Below, piece by piece: positions 10,379 through 21,778 of a stretch of 64,000 nucleotides of DNA. How positions within the stretch are numbered: the stretch's first letter is position 1; the number at the start of each line of letters is the position of its first letter. Made by a program: the position numbers and the translations under genes. Source of the DNA: Flectonema sp. DT1601 (Eukaryota; Euglenozoa; Diplonemea; Diplonemida; Diplonemidae); the NCBI GenBank assembly GCA_964019425.1, contig OZ025824.1, forward strand, positions 930,844 through 994,843. Reading direction: 5' to 3'. Under the pieces are notes generated by a model. It worked only from the letters and a program-made list of their open reading frames with translations, made no database searches and had not been told where the DNA came from.

Positions 10379-11531
10379 GATAATAAAGTGTACGAAAAAT
10401 TAAGAATAGTCAGGTCAGTCTTGTTAGTACCACCTAGAGAGAGACTACTGACTGGTGGTTTGTTTGTAGTTTTTTTTTAGTGAATATTATTATTGAGTTG
10501 AATTGTGGTATCGTTTTTTTACCAACATGAATAAAAAATGTTTTGCTCACAATATTTTTGATTTGGCCTTTTCCAATCACAAAATATTTTCTTAAGCCTT
10601 GATGAATTCTCCTTCCTCTCTTTGTTTTCTGTTCTTTTTTTTTTATTTATTTTTTTTTTTTTTTGATCGAGCGAATGCATTGTTTTTGGTGTTAGACATG
10701 TGCGTGTCATGACAGAGATGATAATTAGGCGTTCGTGTGACCACTACAAACACATGCATAGCAGTGCAGTAAAGTGATAAAATATTCTTTTAGCTTGGCG
10801 ATAGATTCTTCTCTCTCCACTCACTTCGTACCTCTTTTGATATTTTGATTGTGATTTTTGGAATTGATTTCTTCTTCGTTGAGTGAAATCTTTAATAGCA
10901 ACTATTTGTTGTCTCAGGTGGTACTTTTTAGGACCGAATCGGTTTTCTGACATTGCTGACGCATGTCTTGGAAATTGTTTTCTTAGTTTTGGGAGTGAAA
11001 TTGTTCTTCCTCTCAATTAAATCTTCTCTCGTCGGAATTGTTTTTCTTTTTTTTCCCCTCACTCTGGCAGTCATAATTCTCTCGTTTGGGTACGTGGGTG
11101 TGTGTGTGTTGTGTGTTGAGTTGTCTTTTCGAATGGAATTATCAAAATGAAGATCTGCATTCAGAAAAGGCATTCTTTGAGCCAGTTGTTCCTTCCTTCC
11201 TTCCTGCACTCCCTCTCTTTTTGTGTGTCCTCGAAGAGGAAACATCGATATGCGCAAGAAATGAGGTTTTTCATCTCGTTTTTTGGCTTTTTTTGTATCC
11301 AAAGCTTCCTCACACGGACACACCGATCTATCGTTTTAGTGCGGGTGCGAATGAGTTTTTTTTTTAAAATTATCTCTCGTCACAGGTAGCAGGCAGGCAG
11401 GCAGGCAGGCAAGCAGGAGATGAAATGGCAAGACCAGTTTAATTGCGAGTTTCACGGCAATTTCGTCTTGTTCTCCCTTTTCCTACAACAAGCATTTTCT
11501 TGTGCACAGACCACTTAGTCAAACGAAAAAA
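10379..11531. other. Spacer upstream of astacin copy 3
   Basis: Sequence from the astacin 3' flank starts directly at the acidic gene's stop codon. It skips about 230-250 bp near 10,795 relative to the spacer after copy 1, then follows the copy 2 upstream region. It lacks the 220-bp G-rich block (joined at AAATGGCAAGACC). The acceptor-like TTGTGCACAG before the ATG is kept. No gene is seen. Confidence 0.6.
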
Positions 11532-14500
11532 ATGATTCGAGCAGTCGCGCTGCTCGCGGCACTTTGCTGCGCTGCGAGCCGAGAAGTAGCAATCGGTGAC
11601 ATGGTGTTTGAGTCAGATGCGCACACCCTGAGTGGGTGGCGAGGAAACTTGTGGCCCGGGACGGTGATCCCGTACACGATCGACTCGTCGCTCGACGCGG
11701 ACGACGCGAGGATTCTTGCAGCGATTGGAATAATCGAAGAGAAGACTTGCATTCGATTCAGGGAAGCGACTCCGTCGGATGTCAACTTTATCAAGTTTGT
11801 TTACGGGGGAGGGTGCAGGGCAAATATCGGAATGAGGATCGGAACACCGACAATGATTTGGTTGAAGGAAACCTGTTCTACTGGGTCGACGCTCCACGAG
11901 GTGCTGCACGCGATGGGATTTTGGCACGAGCAGAGTCGGAGCGACAGGGATGCCTTCGTCAAGATCAACACCGAGAACATCCAAGACGGCTTCGCCAGCC
12001 CGTTCACGTTGAGATCGTACATCTACAATGTGGGACCTTATGATTATGATTCGATCATGCACTACGGCGCCACGTTGTTCACAGGCAACGGTCGTCCAAC
12101 GATCAGCTCACCGAGACCGATCGGGCAAAGATCAACGCTGAGCGAGGGAGACATCCGAGCAATCAAGTTCCTGTACCAATGTATCCCGTTGCCTGCTCCG
12201 AAGTGCATACTGACCAAGACGGGGACGATTAACATTCCCCACAGCACGGAGTTTACGGTTTCCGCCATCGCGACGTACACCACTGACTTGATCAGCGAAG
12301 GGGTGAGGAGGCGGTCGCCTTTCTACAGAACGGAGTCGCTGACGCCGTCTCCTTCGGACGCCGGAACCTCGCGGACGATCTCGTTTTCGTTTACCGGGAC
12401 GGATGGGACTTCGACGACTTGCAGCGTCCAGGTGAACGTGTTGGACGCGACGACTGTTTGCTACGGACAGGCCGACCCGGAAGCTTGTTCCGGCGACAGG
12501 GGAACTTGCGTTTCAAACGGAATGTGTCAGTGTGTTGGGGAGTACGGCGGGCCTACCTGCGCTGCGTGGGCGACTTGCCCGTACACGGCGGTCTCGGACT
12601 TCGACGACAGCTCGTTGCTGAGCACGGACCCGGCGGACGGGACGGGGATTGTCACAACCGATTCGTACTCAGGGGTCGGGTCGCTCCAGGTCGGAAGTGC
12701 TGCGCAGGTGGGAGCGAAGTCCTCGACGTACGAATTTGTCGGACACCCTCGCAGGTTGTCTGCCAGGTTCAAGTACGCGAAGAAACACAGCGACATTGCC
12801 TTCGGACTGTACATGTGGAAGAACGGAAACATCTGCTACGACTTCCAACCGGGGGGGCTGCAGTACATTTACTCCGGGTCGGAGTTCTCCCGACGACTAT
12901 CCGTAGGATACGGATCGAGGTTCGACTACTTGGTGAACCCGTTCAAGTGGCACAAAGTCGAGCTCGAGGTGGTGTCGGCGACTGAGATCAACGAGTACCT
13001 GGACGGTGTCCTTTTGCAGACCCGTGCCTACAGGAGCACCAGCTGCAACGACGGCATAAGCGCGGTCGGTGCCATCTTCAACAGCGGAGGTCCGTCATTC
13101 GTCGACGACTTCAAGGTGGTTTGCGGTGAATTCGTGTCGATCACCGGGACACTGGTGACGGCAGCGGACCAGAGACAAGCCTTGCGGACCGGCGGGCACA
13201 CGATTGTGCTCAGGCTGCAGAGCGACACCTGGAAAAGCGACAGCCAGTCGATCAACGCGGTGCTGCGGTCCCTGAGCGGTCTCCGCAGCGACTCTCCGTG
13301 GAACACGAACATGGACACCCTGCTGCAGGTGGGGAACGTCGCGGTGTCGGGCTCTCTCATGACGATAACGCTCGCTGCGCTGCCGAGCTACGACTTCCAA
13401 CTGGACGAGATTGTGACGTTCAGGGTGCCGGCGTCGTCGCTGACGGAAGGGTCGGAGGTCGTTGACTCGTCTTCGTTTCAGATTCGAGGATGGTGCTCTG
13501 GAACTCGCAAGTTCTTGGACACGACCGGATTTTTCTTGAGGAACGCGAAGACTCCGTACGTGCCGGACTACGTGAGGTTCGAGATTCCTGCGGGTTCGTC
13601 GAGTTTCAGCTGGTCCGTTGCCGACTACAAGACCATCGACTTCACGTCAAGAAACGTTTGCATGAGCGGCAGTTGCACTGGTTCTGGGCCGGCGCTGCCG
13701 TCGTCCGCGGAGATTTCCATCGTCTTGGAGTTCACTCGCAGCAGCAGCGGTGTCATCAGCAGCATCGCTGTCGCTGCCGACGGGGCCTCGGTGGGTTCGG
13801 TGGCATGGTCGGGCAGGGCACCTGGGAGGAGCAGCACTGTCTACATCGGAACCAGCGTTGAGACGACACAGATTTTCTGGTGCCCGAACGTTGATCCGGA
13901 GGTGATGCACGAAACCATTACGGCCGCTTCGGGAAAGTTTACGCTGATTCCCGGAAGTGTGGAATTCGATGTGTCGGATGAGGTAGCTATCGCAACAGAC
14001 GCTTCGTGCTCATCAAAGGTTGTGCACCACGCGAGGCCATCGAATGGAATCATCGAGTTGCATTATCAAAACAGGCCTGCAGGAGTGTCGTATTTCCTCT
14101 GTTGGAAATCTGGGTTGGTGTCTTCGGCGTTCACTTCACAGGAATTCGCCGCAGCGAACCCACCAACTTCGCCACCAACACCGCCGCCGACTCCACCACC
14201 AACTCCACCTCCAACTGCACCACCAACACCGCCGCCGACTCCACCACCAACTCCACCTCCAACTCCACCACCAACTCCGCCGCCAACACCGCCACCAACA
14301 CCACCGCCAACTCCACACAGCTCCACCAACACCACCGCAGACAACACCGGGAAATCAAGGTGCAAGATTCACAGCAGATAGTTGCAGTAGAAACGCAAAG
14401 GCTATTCTGACTACTGAATCCCTGATTGGTACTGTCCGCTGCTGCTCGTTGGATGGAAGTTCCTGCGCTTCGATGACGAATAGCAATGAGTGTTTCGGAG

Positions 14501-15102
14501 TTGACAAGTCTTTCGACGAAGCTGTGAACATATGTGAAGCTAACGGTAAGCGTCTTTGTAATGGACGAGAGTTGGAAACTGGAGTGTGTTGTGGTTCTGG
14601 CTGTGGGTACAATCAAAATGCTGTTTGGATATCGCCTGAAGCTCGCTACACTGCAGACGGATGTCCGGGAGTAGGATCAGCTATCGCAACAGAAGTTTCG
14701 ACAACAGGAGCAGTTCGGTGTTGTTCACTTGATGGCCAGTCTTGTACATCTCTGACAGGTAGCGCGTGTTTCGGAGATTCGCGTACGTACGATGAAGCGA
14801 TGCAAATCTGTATGGACGCTGGCAGTAGGCTGTGCAGCTCAAGAGAGCTGTCATCGGGAACCTGCTGCTCAACAGGATGCAACTACGACGGAAAGAATGT
14901 TTGGATTTCTGATGGTTCCTCGAACCCCGGTACCGACAGCAGTTCCGGGGGTGCCTACAGCGACAGCGGTACCGACGGCAGTTCCAACAGCGGTACCGAC
15001 GGCAGTTCCAGGGGTGCCTACAGCAACAGCGGTACCGACAGCAGTTCCGGGGGTGCCTACAGCGACAGCGGTACCGACGGCAGTTCCAGGGGTGACGAGT
15101 AG
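11532..15102 (+). pseudogene. Astacin-like metalloprotease, array copy 3, frameshifted in the Pro-rich linker
   Basis: The coding sequence is intact from the ATG at 11,532 through signal peptide, astacin domain (HEVLHAMGFWHEQ and SIMHYG present), EGF-like, LamG-like and beta-sandwich domains. Relative to copy 4 it lacks 5 bp in the Pro-rich linker near 14,315. The frame therefore ends at 14,381 after about 949 residues, and the two Cys-rich modules and Ser/Gly tail lie in another frame down to 15,102. Everything else appears identical to copy 4. It may make a truncated but still catalytic secreted enzyme without the C-terminal modules, or be a fresh pseudogene. An assembly error in the CCACCAACT repeat cannot be excluded. 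Confidence 0.75.
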
Positions 15103-16437
15103 TGAAAAGTGATTGTTGGTTATCATTGTGGCTCTCTCCTTTCAACAAACAAAACAAGGCAATTAATTTTAATGCTAATATTACTTACGTTGCAGGTGAC
15201 AAGGGTGAATTACGTAAAACAAAAATAAATATAATTAGCAAACAAACAAACAAACAAACGAAGAAACAAACGAAGAAACGAAGAAAATTATTATTGAGAA
15301 TCTTGTCGTTTAATGTTCTGACTATTAGGATTACGTTACTATACAACAGAAGAATTGAGATAGACTTCTCGGTTAGAAGGTTCCGTGTAGTTCTGGGTTT
15401 TATTTTAGCTCGTGGTGATTTACTACGAGCGAGGATAGGATAATAAAGTGTACGAAAAATTAAGAATAGTCAGGTCAGTCTTGTTAGTACCACCTAGAGA
15501 GAGACTACTGACTGGTGGTTTGTTTGTAGTTTCTTTTTAGTGAATATTATTATTGAGTTGAATTGTGGTATCGTTTTTTTACCAACATGAATAAAAAATG
15601 ATTTGCTCACAATATTTTTGATTTGGCCTTTTCCAATCGCAGAATATTTTCTTAAGCCTTGCTGAATTCTCCTTCCTCTCTTTGTTTTCTGTTCTTTTTT
15701 TTTTATTTTTTTTTTTTTTGATCGAGCGAATGCATTGTTTTTGGTGTTAGACATGTGCGTGTCATCACAGAGATGATAATTAGGCGTTCGTGAAGAGTTC
15801 GTAAGAGTTAATTATTATTTTTTGTATTGTTTTCTGAAATATCGTCAATGGTTGGTTTCGTCTCTCTTTCATGAAATGTTATCGACGTTGGCGTACATTT
15901 GGCGATAATCAGGTCTTCGTTGCCTTATCTCCGTTCCTCCTCAATGGATCAAGTATCCGTACCCTGCTCTCTCCACTCACTTCGTATCTCTTTTGATATT
16001 TTGATTGTGATTTTTGGAATTGATTTCTTCTTCGTTGAGTGAAATCTTTAATAGCAACTATTTGTTGTCTCAGGTGGTACTTTTTAGGACCGAATCGGTT
16101 TTCTGACATTGCTGACGCATGTCTTGGAAATTGTTTTCTTAGTTTTGGGAGTGAAATTGTTCTTCCTCTCAATTAAATCTTCTCGCGTCGGAATTGTTTT
16201 TCTTTTTTTCCCCTCACTCTAGCGGTCACAACAACCCGATTGTTTGCGACTGTTTTTTTTTGGAAGGGAGATTTGTTGGCGAAATAATTTTTATTCACCC
16301 CCGACAGTCAGCTTCAGAGATTCGTAAATCCTTAACTTAGAAACATTAATTATGATGTAAACTTTAGGAAACTGTGATTTTTATGTAAATTGATATTTGT
16401 TATTTGTTGAGATTAATACACAAAACAGATAGTTGTT
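15103..16437. other. 3' flank of astacin copy 3 and upstream of acidic-protein copy 2
   Basis: Same content as 8,428-9,766, with length differences only in the T tract near 15,705. No gene is seen. Confidence 0.6.
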
Positions 16438-17049
16438 ATGATATCACTCCAACCAGTTAACACAAAAGGACTTCAAATATCATATCATTCCGCACCAGTT
16501 GAATTAAACATGCCTCTTTTATTTGTATTTGATACCATGCGATGTGGTTATTCGAATAACATGTTCCTGCAAGACTGTACGCTAATTGGAAAAGGAGAAA
16601 CGAAAGAAAAGCTTCAACTCAACTTAAAGTTTGGAGAAGTTAGAGTAAACAGAACGTCAAAAACAACTATAAAAGGAGAGCTGTATAATGTGTCCGATAA
16701 GAAGATAGAGACGTTTGATATAATGGAAGGAATTGGTTCTGGTGGTGGGAAGAGAAAGTCTTCGGGTGAAAACTCTGATTCTGAATCAGACGTTGAAACT
16801 TATAAAGTTGTCAGAAAAGAGATCACTGCGACAACAGAAGACGGAGCTGAACTGAAAGCGTTCATCTTCATAAGCAGCATTGAGTCAAGTTCAGGATGGG
16901 AACCAATACTTTCTGGAGATGTATCAACAGCCATATCACCTGATGGTGATTCCCCTAATAATGATGACGAAGAAGAAGATGAAGAGGATGAGGAAGACGA
17001 TCGAGGAAGACGATCGAGGAAGACGATCGAGGAAGACGAGCGAGGATAA
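16438..17049 (+). CDS. Small acidic-tailed protein, copy 2, chimeric C-terminus
   Basis: This 203-aa copy matches copy 1 (9,767) by eye, including the fused RGRRSRKTIEEDERG end. The ATG follows an acceptor-like CACAAAACAG by nine bases. Function is unknown: a compact N-terminal domain and a strongly acidic tail suggest binding of basic proteins, but that is inference. The junction to unit B lies at the end of this gene. Confidence 0.6.
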   Translation: MISLQPVNTKGLQISYHSAPVELNMPLLFVFDTMRCGYSNNMFLQDCTLIGKGETKEKLQLNLKFGEVRVNRTSKTTIKGELYNVSDKKIETFDIMEGIGSGGGKRKSSGENSDSESDVETYKVVRKEITATTEDGAELKAFIFISSIESSSGWEPILSGDVSTAISPDGDSPNNDDEEEDEEDEEDDRGRRSRKTIEEDERG

Positions 17050-18202
17050 GATAATAAAGTGTACGAAAAATTAAGAATAGTCAGGTCAGTCTTGTTAGTA
17101 CCACCTAGAGAGAGACTACTGACTGGTGGTTTGTTTGTAGTTTTTTTTTAGTGAATATTATTATTGAGTTGAATTGTGGTATCGTTTTTTTACCAACATG
17201 AATAAAAAATGTTTTGCTCACAATATTTTTGATTTGGCCTTTTCCAATCACAAAATATTTTCTTAAGCCTTGATGAATTCTCCTTCCTCTCTTTGTTTTC
17301 TGTTCTTTTTTTTTTATTTATTTTTTTTTTTTTTTGATCGAGCGAATGCATTGTTTTTGGTGTTAGACATGTGCGTGTCATGACAGAGATGATAATTAGG
17401 CGTTCGTGTGACCACTACAAACACATGCATAGCAGTGCAGTAAAGTGATAAAATATTCTTTTAGCTTGGCGATAGATTCTTCTCTCTCCACTCACTTCGT
17501 ACCTCTTTTGATATTTTGATTGTGATTTTTGGAATTGATTTCTTCTTCGTTGAGTGAAATCTTTAATAGCAACTATTTGTTGTCTCAGGTGGTACTTTTT
17601 AGGACCGAATCGGTTTTCTGACATTGCTGACGCATGTCTTGGAAATTGTTTTCTTAGTTTTGGGAGTGAAATTGTTCTTCCTCTCAATTAAATCTTCTCT
17701 CGTCGGAATTGTTTTTCTTTTTTTTCCCCTCACTCTGGCAGTCATAATTCTCTCGTTTGGGTACGTGGGTGTGTGTGTGTTGTGTGTTGAGTTGTCTTTT
17801 CGAATGGAATTATCAAAATGAAGATCTGCATTCAGAAAAGGCATTCTTTGAGCCAGTTGTTCCTTCCTTCCTTCCTGCACTCCCTCTCTTTTTGTGTGTC
17901 CTCGAAGAGGAAACATCGATATGCGCAAGAAATGAGGTTTTTCATCTCGTTTTTTGGCTTTTTTTGTATCCAAAGCTTCCTCACACGGACACACCGATCT
18001 ATCGTTTTAGTGCGGGTGCGAATGAGTTTTTTTTTTAAAATTATCTCTCGTCACAGGTAGCAGGCAGGCAGGCAGGCAGGCAAGCAGGAGATGAAATGGC
18101 AAGACCAGTTTAATTGCGAGTTTCACGGCAATTTCGTCTTGTTCTCCCTTTTCCTACAACAAGCATTTTCTTGTGCACAGACCACTTAGTCAAACGAAAA
18201 AA
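17050..18202. other. Spacer upstream of astacin copy 4
   Basis: Duplicate of 10,379-11,531 with the same deletions and the same acceptor-like site before the ATG. No gene is seen. Confidence 0.6.
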
Positions 18203-21200
18203 ATGATTCGAGCAGTCGCGCTGCTCGCGGCACTTTGCTGCGCTGCGAGCCGAGAAGTAGCAATCGGTGACATGGTGTTTGAGTCAGATGCGCACACCCT
18301 GAGTGGGTGGCGAGGAAACTTGTGGCCCGGGACGGTGATCCCGTACACGATCGACTCGTCGCTCGACGCGGACGACGCGAGGATTCTTGCAGCGATTGGA
18401 ATAATCGAAGAGAAGACTTGCATTCGATTCAGGGAAGCGACTCCGTCGGATGTCAACTTTATCAAGTTTGTTTACGGGGGAGGGTGCAGGGCAAATATCG
18501 GAATGAGGATCGGAACACCGACAATGATTTGGTTGAAGGAAACCTGTTCTACTGGGTCGACGCTCCACGAGGTGCTGCACGCGATGGGATTTTGGCACGA
18601 GCAGAGTCGGAGCGACAGGGATGCCTTCGTCAAGATCAACACCGAGAACATCCAAGACGGCTTCGCCAGCCCGTTCACGTTGAGATCGTACATCTACAAT
18701 GTGGGACCTTATGATTATGATTCGATCATGCACTACGGCGCCACGTTGTTCACAGGCAACGGTCGTCCAACGATCAGCTCACCGAGACCGATCGGGCAAA
18801 GATCAACGCTGAGCGAGGGAGACATCCGAGCAATCAAGTTCCTGTACCAATGTATCCCGTTGCCTGCTCCGAAGTGCATACTGACCAAGACGGGGACGAT
18901 TAACATTCCCCACAGCACGGAGTTTACGGTTTCCGCCATCGCGACGTACACCACTGACTTGATCAGCGAAGGGGTGAGGAGGCGGTCGCCTTTCTACAGA
19001 ACGGAGTCGCTGACGCCGTCTCCTTCGGACGCCGGAACCTCGCGGACGATCTCGTTTTCGTTTACCGGGACGGATGGGACTTCGACGACTTGCAGCGTCC
19101 AGGTGAACGTGTTGGACGCGACGACTGTTTGCTACGGACAGGCCGACCCGGAAGCTTGTTCCGGCGACAGGGGAACTTGCGTTTCAAACGGAATGTGTCA
19201 GTGTGTTGGGGAGTACGGCGGGCCTACCTGCGCTGCGTGGGCGACTTGCCCGTACACGGCGGTCTCGGACTTCGACGACAGCTCGTTGCTGAGCACGGAC
19301 CCGGCGGACGGGACGGGGATTGTCACAACCGATTCGTACTCAGGGGTCGGGTCGCTCCAGGTCGGAAGTGCTGCGCAGGTGGGAGCGAAGTCCTCGACGT
19401 ACGAATTTGTCGGACACCCTCGCAGGTTGTCTGCCAGGTTCAAGTACGCGAAGAAACACAGCGACATTGCCTTCGGACTGTACATGTGGAAGAACGGAAA
19501 CATCTGCTACGACTTCCAACCGGGGGGGCTGCAGTACATTTACTCCGGGTCGGAGTTCTCCCGACGACTATCCGTAGGATACGGATCGAGGTTCGACTAC
19601 TTGGTGAACCCGTTCAAGTGGCACAAAGTCGAGCTCGAGGTGGTGTCGGCGACTGAGATCAACGAGTACCTGGACGGTGTCCTTTTGCAGACCCGTGCCT
19701 ACAGGAGCACCAGCTGCAACGACGGCATAAGCGCGGTCGGTGCCATCTTCAACAGCGGAGGTCCGTCATTCGTCGACGACTTCAAGGTGGTTTGCGGTGA
19801 ATTCGTGTCGATCACCGGGACACTGGTGACGGCAGCGGACCAGAGACAAGCCTTGCGGACCGGCGGGCACACGATTGTGCTCAGGCTGCAGAGCGACACC
19901 TGGAAAAGCGACAGCCAGTCGATCAACGCGGTGCTGCGGTCCCTGAGCGGTCTCCGCAGCGACTCTCCGTGGAACACGAACATGGACACCCTGCTGCAGG
20001 TGGGGAACGTCGCGGTGTCGGGCTCTCTCATGACGATAACGCTCGCTGCGCTGCCGAGCTACGACTTCCAACTGGACGAGATTGTGACGTTCAGGGTGCC
20101 GGCGTCGTCGCTGACGGAAGGGTCGGAGGTCGTTGACTCGTCTTCGTTTCAGATTCGAGGATGGTGCTCTGGAACTCGCAAGTTCTTGGACACGACCGGA
20201 TTTTTCTTGAGGAACGCGAAGACTCCGTACGTGCCGGACTACGTGAGGTTCGAGATTCCTGCGGGTTCGTCGAGTTTCAGCTGGTCCGTTGCCGACTACA
20301 AGACCATCGACTTCACGTCAAGAAACGTTTGCATGAGCGGCAGTTGCACTGGTTCTGGGCCGGCGCTGCCGTCGTCCGCGGAGATTTCCATCGTCTTGGA
20401 GTTCACTCGCAGCAGCAGCGGTGTCATCAGCAGCATCGCTGTCGCTGCCGACGGGGCCTCGGTGGGTTCGGTGGCATGGTCGGGCAGGGCACCTGGGAGG
20501 AGCAGCACTGTCTACATCGGAACCAGCGTTGAGACGACACAGATTTTCTGGTGCCCGAACGTTGATCCGGAGGTGATGCACGAAACCATTACGGCCGCTT
20601 CGGGAAAGTTTACGCTGATTCCCGGAAGTGTGGAATTCGATGTGTCGGATGAGGTAGCTATCGCAACAGACGCTTCGTGCTCATCAAAGGTTGTGCACCA
20701 CGCGAGGCCATCGAATGGAATCATCGAGTTGCATTATCAAAACAGGCCTGCAGGAGTGTCGTATTTCCTCTGTTGGAAATCTGGGTTGGTGTCTTCGGCG
20801 TTCACTTCACAGGAATTCGCCGCAGCGAACCCACCAACTTCGCCACCAACACCGCCGCCGACTCCACCACCAACTCCACCTCCAACTGCACCACCAACAC
20901 CGCCGCCGACTCCACCACCAACTCCACCTCCAACTCCACCACCAACTCCGCCGCCAACACCGCCACCAACACCACCGCCAACTCCACAGCAGCCAGCTCC
21001 ACCAACACCACCGCAGACAACACCGGGAAATCAAGGTGCAAGATTCACAGCAGATAGTTGCAGTAGAAACGCAAAGGCTATTCTGACTACTGAATCCCTG
21101 ATTGGTACTGTCCGCTGCTGCTCGTTGGATGGAAGTTCCTGCGCTTCGATGACGAATAGCAATGAGTGTTTCGGAGTTGACAAGTCTTTCGACGAAGCTG

Positions 21201-21778
21201 TGAACATATGTGAAGCTAACGGTAAGCGTCTTTGTAATGGACGAGAGTTGGAAACTGGAGTGTGTTGTGGTTCTGGCTGTGGGTACAATCAAAATGCTGT
21301 TTGGATATCGCCTGAAGCTCGCTACACTGCAGACGGATGTCCGGGAGTAGGATCAGCTATCGCAACAGAAGTTTCGACAACAGGAGCAGTTCGGTGTTGT
21401 TCACTTGATGGCCAGTCTTGTACATCTCTGACAGGTAGCGCGTGTTTCGGAGATTCGCGTACGTACGATGAAGCGATGCAAATCTGTATGGACGCTGGCA
21501 GTAGGCTGTGCAGCTCAAGAGAGCTGTCATCGGGAACCTGCTGCTCAACAGGATGCAACTACGACGGAAAGAATGTTTGGATTTCTGATGGTTCCTCGAA
21601 CCCCGGTACCGACAGCAGTTCCGGGGGTGCCTACAGCGACAGCGGTACCGACGGCAGTTCCAACAGCGGTACCGACGGCAGTTCCAGGGGTGCCTACAGC
21701 AACAGCGGTACCGACAGCAGTTCCGGGGGTGCCTACAGCGACAGCGGTACCGACGGCAGTTCCAGGGGTGACGAGTAG
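18203..21778 (+). CDS. Secreted astacin-like multidomain metalloprotease, array copy 4 (full length)
   Basis: This 1,191-aa protein is the longest intact copy. Signal peptide 1-16 is followed by the astacin domain with HEVLHAMGFWHEQ (zinc His122, 126 and 132) and SIMHYG. The EGF-like, LamG-like, beta-sandwich and linker regions follow, then two Cys-rich modules and the Ser/Gly/Asp tail. The Pro-rich linker is expanded to about ten TPPP units, against a few PTPQQPAPP units in copies 1 and 2. Against copy 2 the catalytic domain carries about 21 amino-acid changes but only one silent change by eye. They cluster around the segment before the zinc helix and before the Met-turn, regions expected to line the substrate cleft. 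Confidence 0.9.
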   Translation: MIRAVALLAALCCAASREVAIGDMVFESDAHTLSGWRGNLWPGTVIPYTIDSSLDADDARILAAIGIIEEKTCIRFREATPSDVNFIKFVYGGGCRANIGMRIGTPTMIWLKETCSTGSTLHEVLHAMGFWHEQSRSDRDAFVKINTENIQDGFASPFTLRSYIYNVGPYDYDSIMHYGATLFTGNGRPTISSPRPIGQRSTLSEGDIRAIKFLYQCIPLPAPKCILTKTGTINIPHSTEFTVSAIATYTTDLISEGVRRRSPFYRTESLTPSPSDAGTSRTISFSFTGTDGTSTTCSVQVNVLDATTVCYGQADPEACSGDRGTCVSNGMCQCVGEYGGPTCAAWATCPYTAVSDFDDSSLLSTDPADGTGIVTTDSYSGVGSLQVGSAAQVGAKSSTYEFVGHPRRLSARFKYAKKHSDIAFGLYMWKNGNICYDFQPGGLQYIYSGSEFSRRLSVGYGSRFDYLVNPFKWHKVELEVVSATEINEYLDGVLLQTRAYRSTSCNDGISAVGAIFNSGGPSFVDDFKVVCGEFVSITGTLVTAADQRQALRTGGHTIVLRLQSDTWKSDSQSINAVLRSLSGLRSDSPWNTNMDTLLQVGNVAVSGSLMTITLAALPSYDFQLDEIVTFRVPASSLTEGSEVVDSSSFQIRGWCSGTRKFLDTTGFFLRNAKTPYVPDYVRFEIPAGSSSFSWSVADYKTIDFTSRNVCMSGSCTGSGPALPSSAEISIVLEFTRSSSGVISSIAVAADGASVGSVAWSGRAPGRSSTVYIGTSVETTQIFWCPNVDPEVMHETITAASGKFTLIPGSVEFDVSDEVAIATDASCSSKVVHHARPSNGIIELHYQNRPAGVSYFLCWKSGLVSSAFTSQEFAAANPPTSPPTPPPTPPPTPPPTAPPTPPPTPPPTPPPTPPPTPPPTPPPTPPPTPQQPAPPTPPQTTPGNQGARFTADSCSRNAKAILTTESLIGTVRCCSLDGSSCASMTNSNECFGVDKSFDEAVNICEANGKRLCNGRELETGVCCGSGCGYNQNAVWISPEARYTADGCPGVGSAIATEVSTTGAVRCCSLDGQSCTSLTGSACFGDSRTYDEAMQICMDAGSRLCSSRELSSGTCCSTGCNYDGKNVWISDGSSNPGTDSSSGGAYSDSGTDGSSNSGTDGSSRGAYSNSGTDSSSGGAYSDSGTDGSSRGDE

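Larger units (their letters stand above)
10379..17049. repeat. Tandem segmental duplication, unit A (6,671 bp)
   Basis: The unit contains a rearranged astacin 3' flank, an astacin gene (copy 3), its 3' flank and an acidic-protein gene. It is near-identical to the next 6.6 kb. Gene-to-gene spacing is exactly 6,671 bp at several landmarks (for example 9,767 to 16,438 and 11,532 to 18,203). The junction lies in the acidic tract of the small gene, where GAGGAAGACGA meets the GAGCGAGGATA of the astacin 3' region. This suggests recombination at short homology followed by unequal exchange. Confidence 0.85.
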
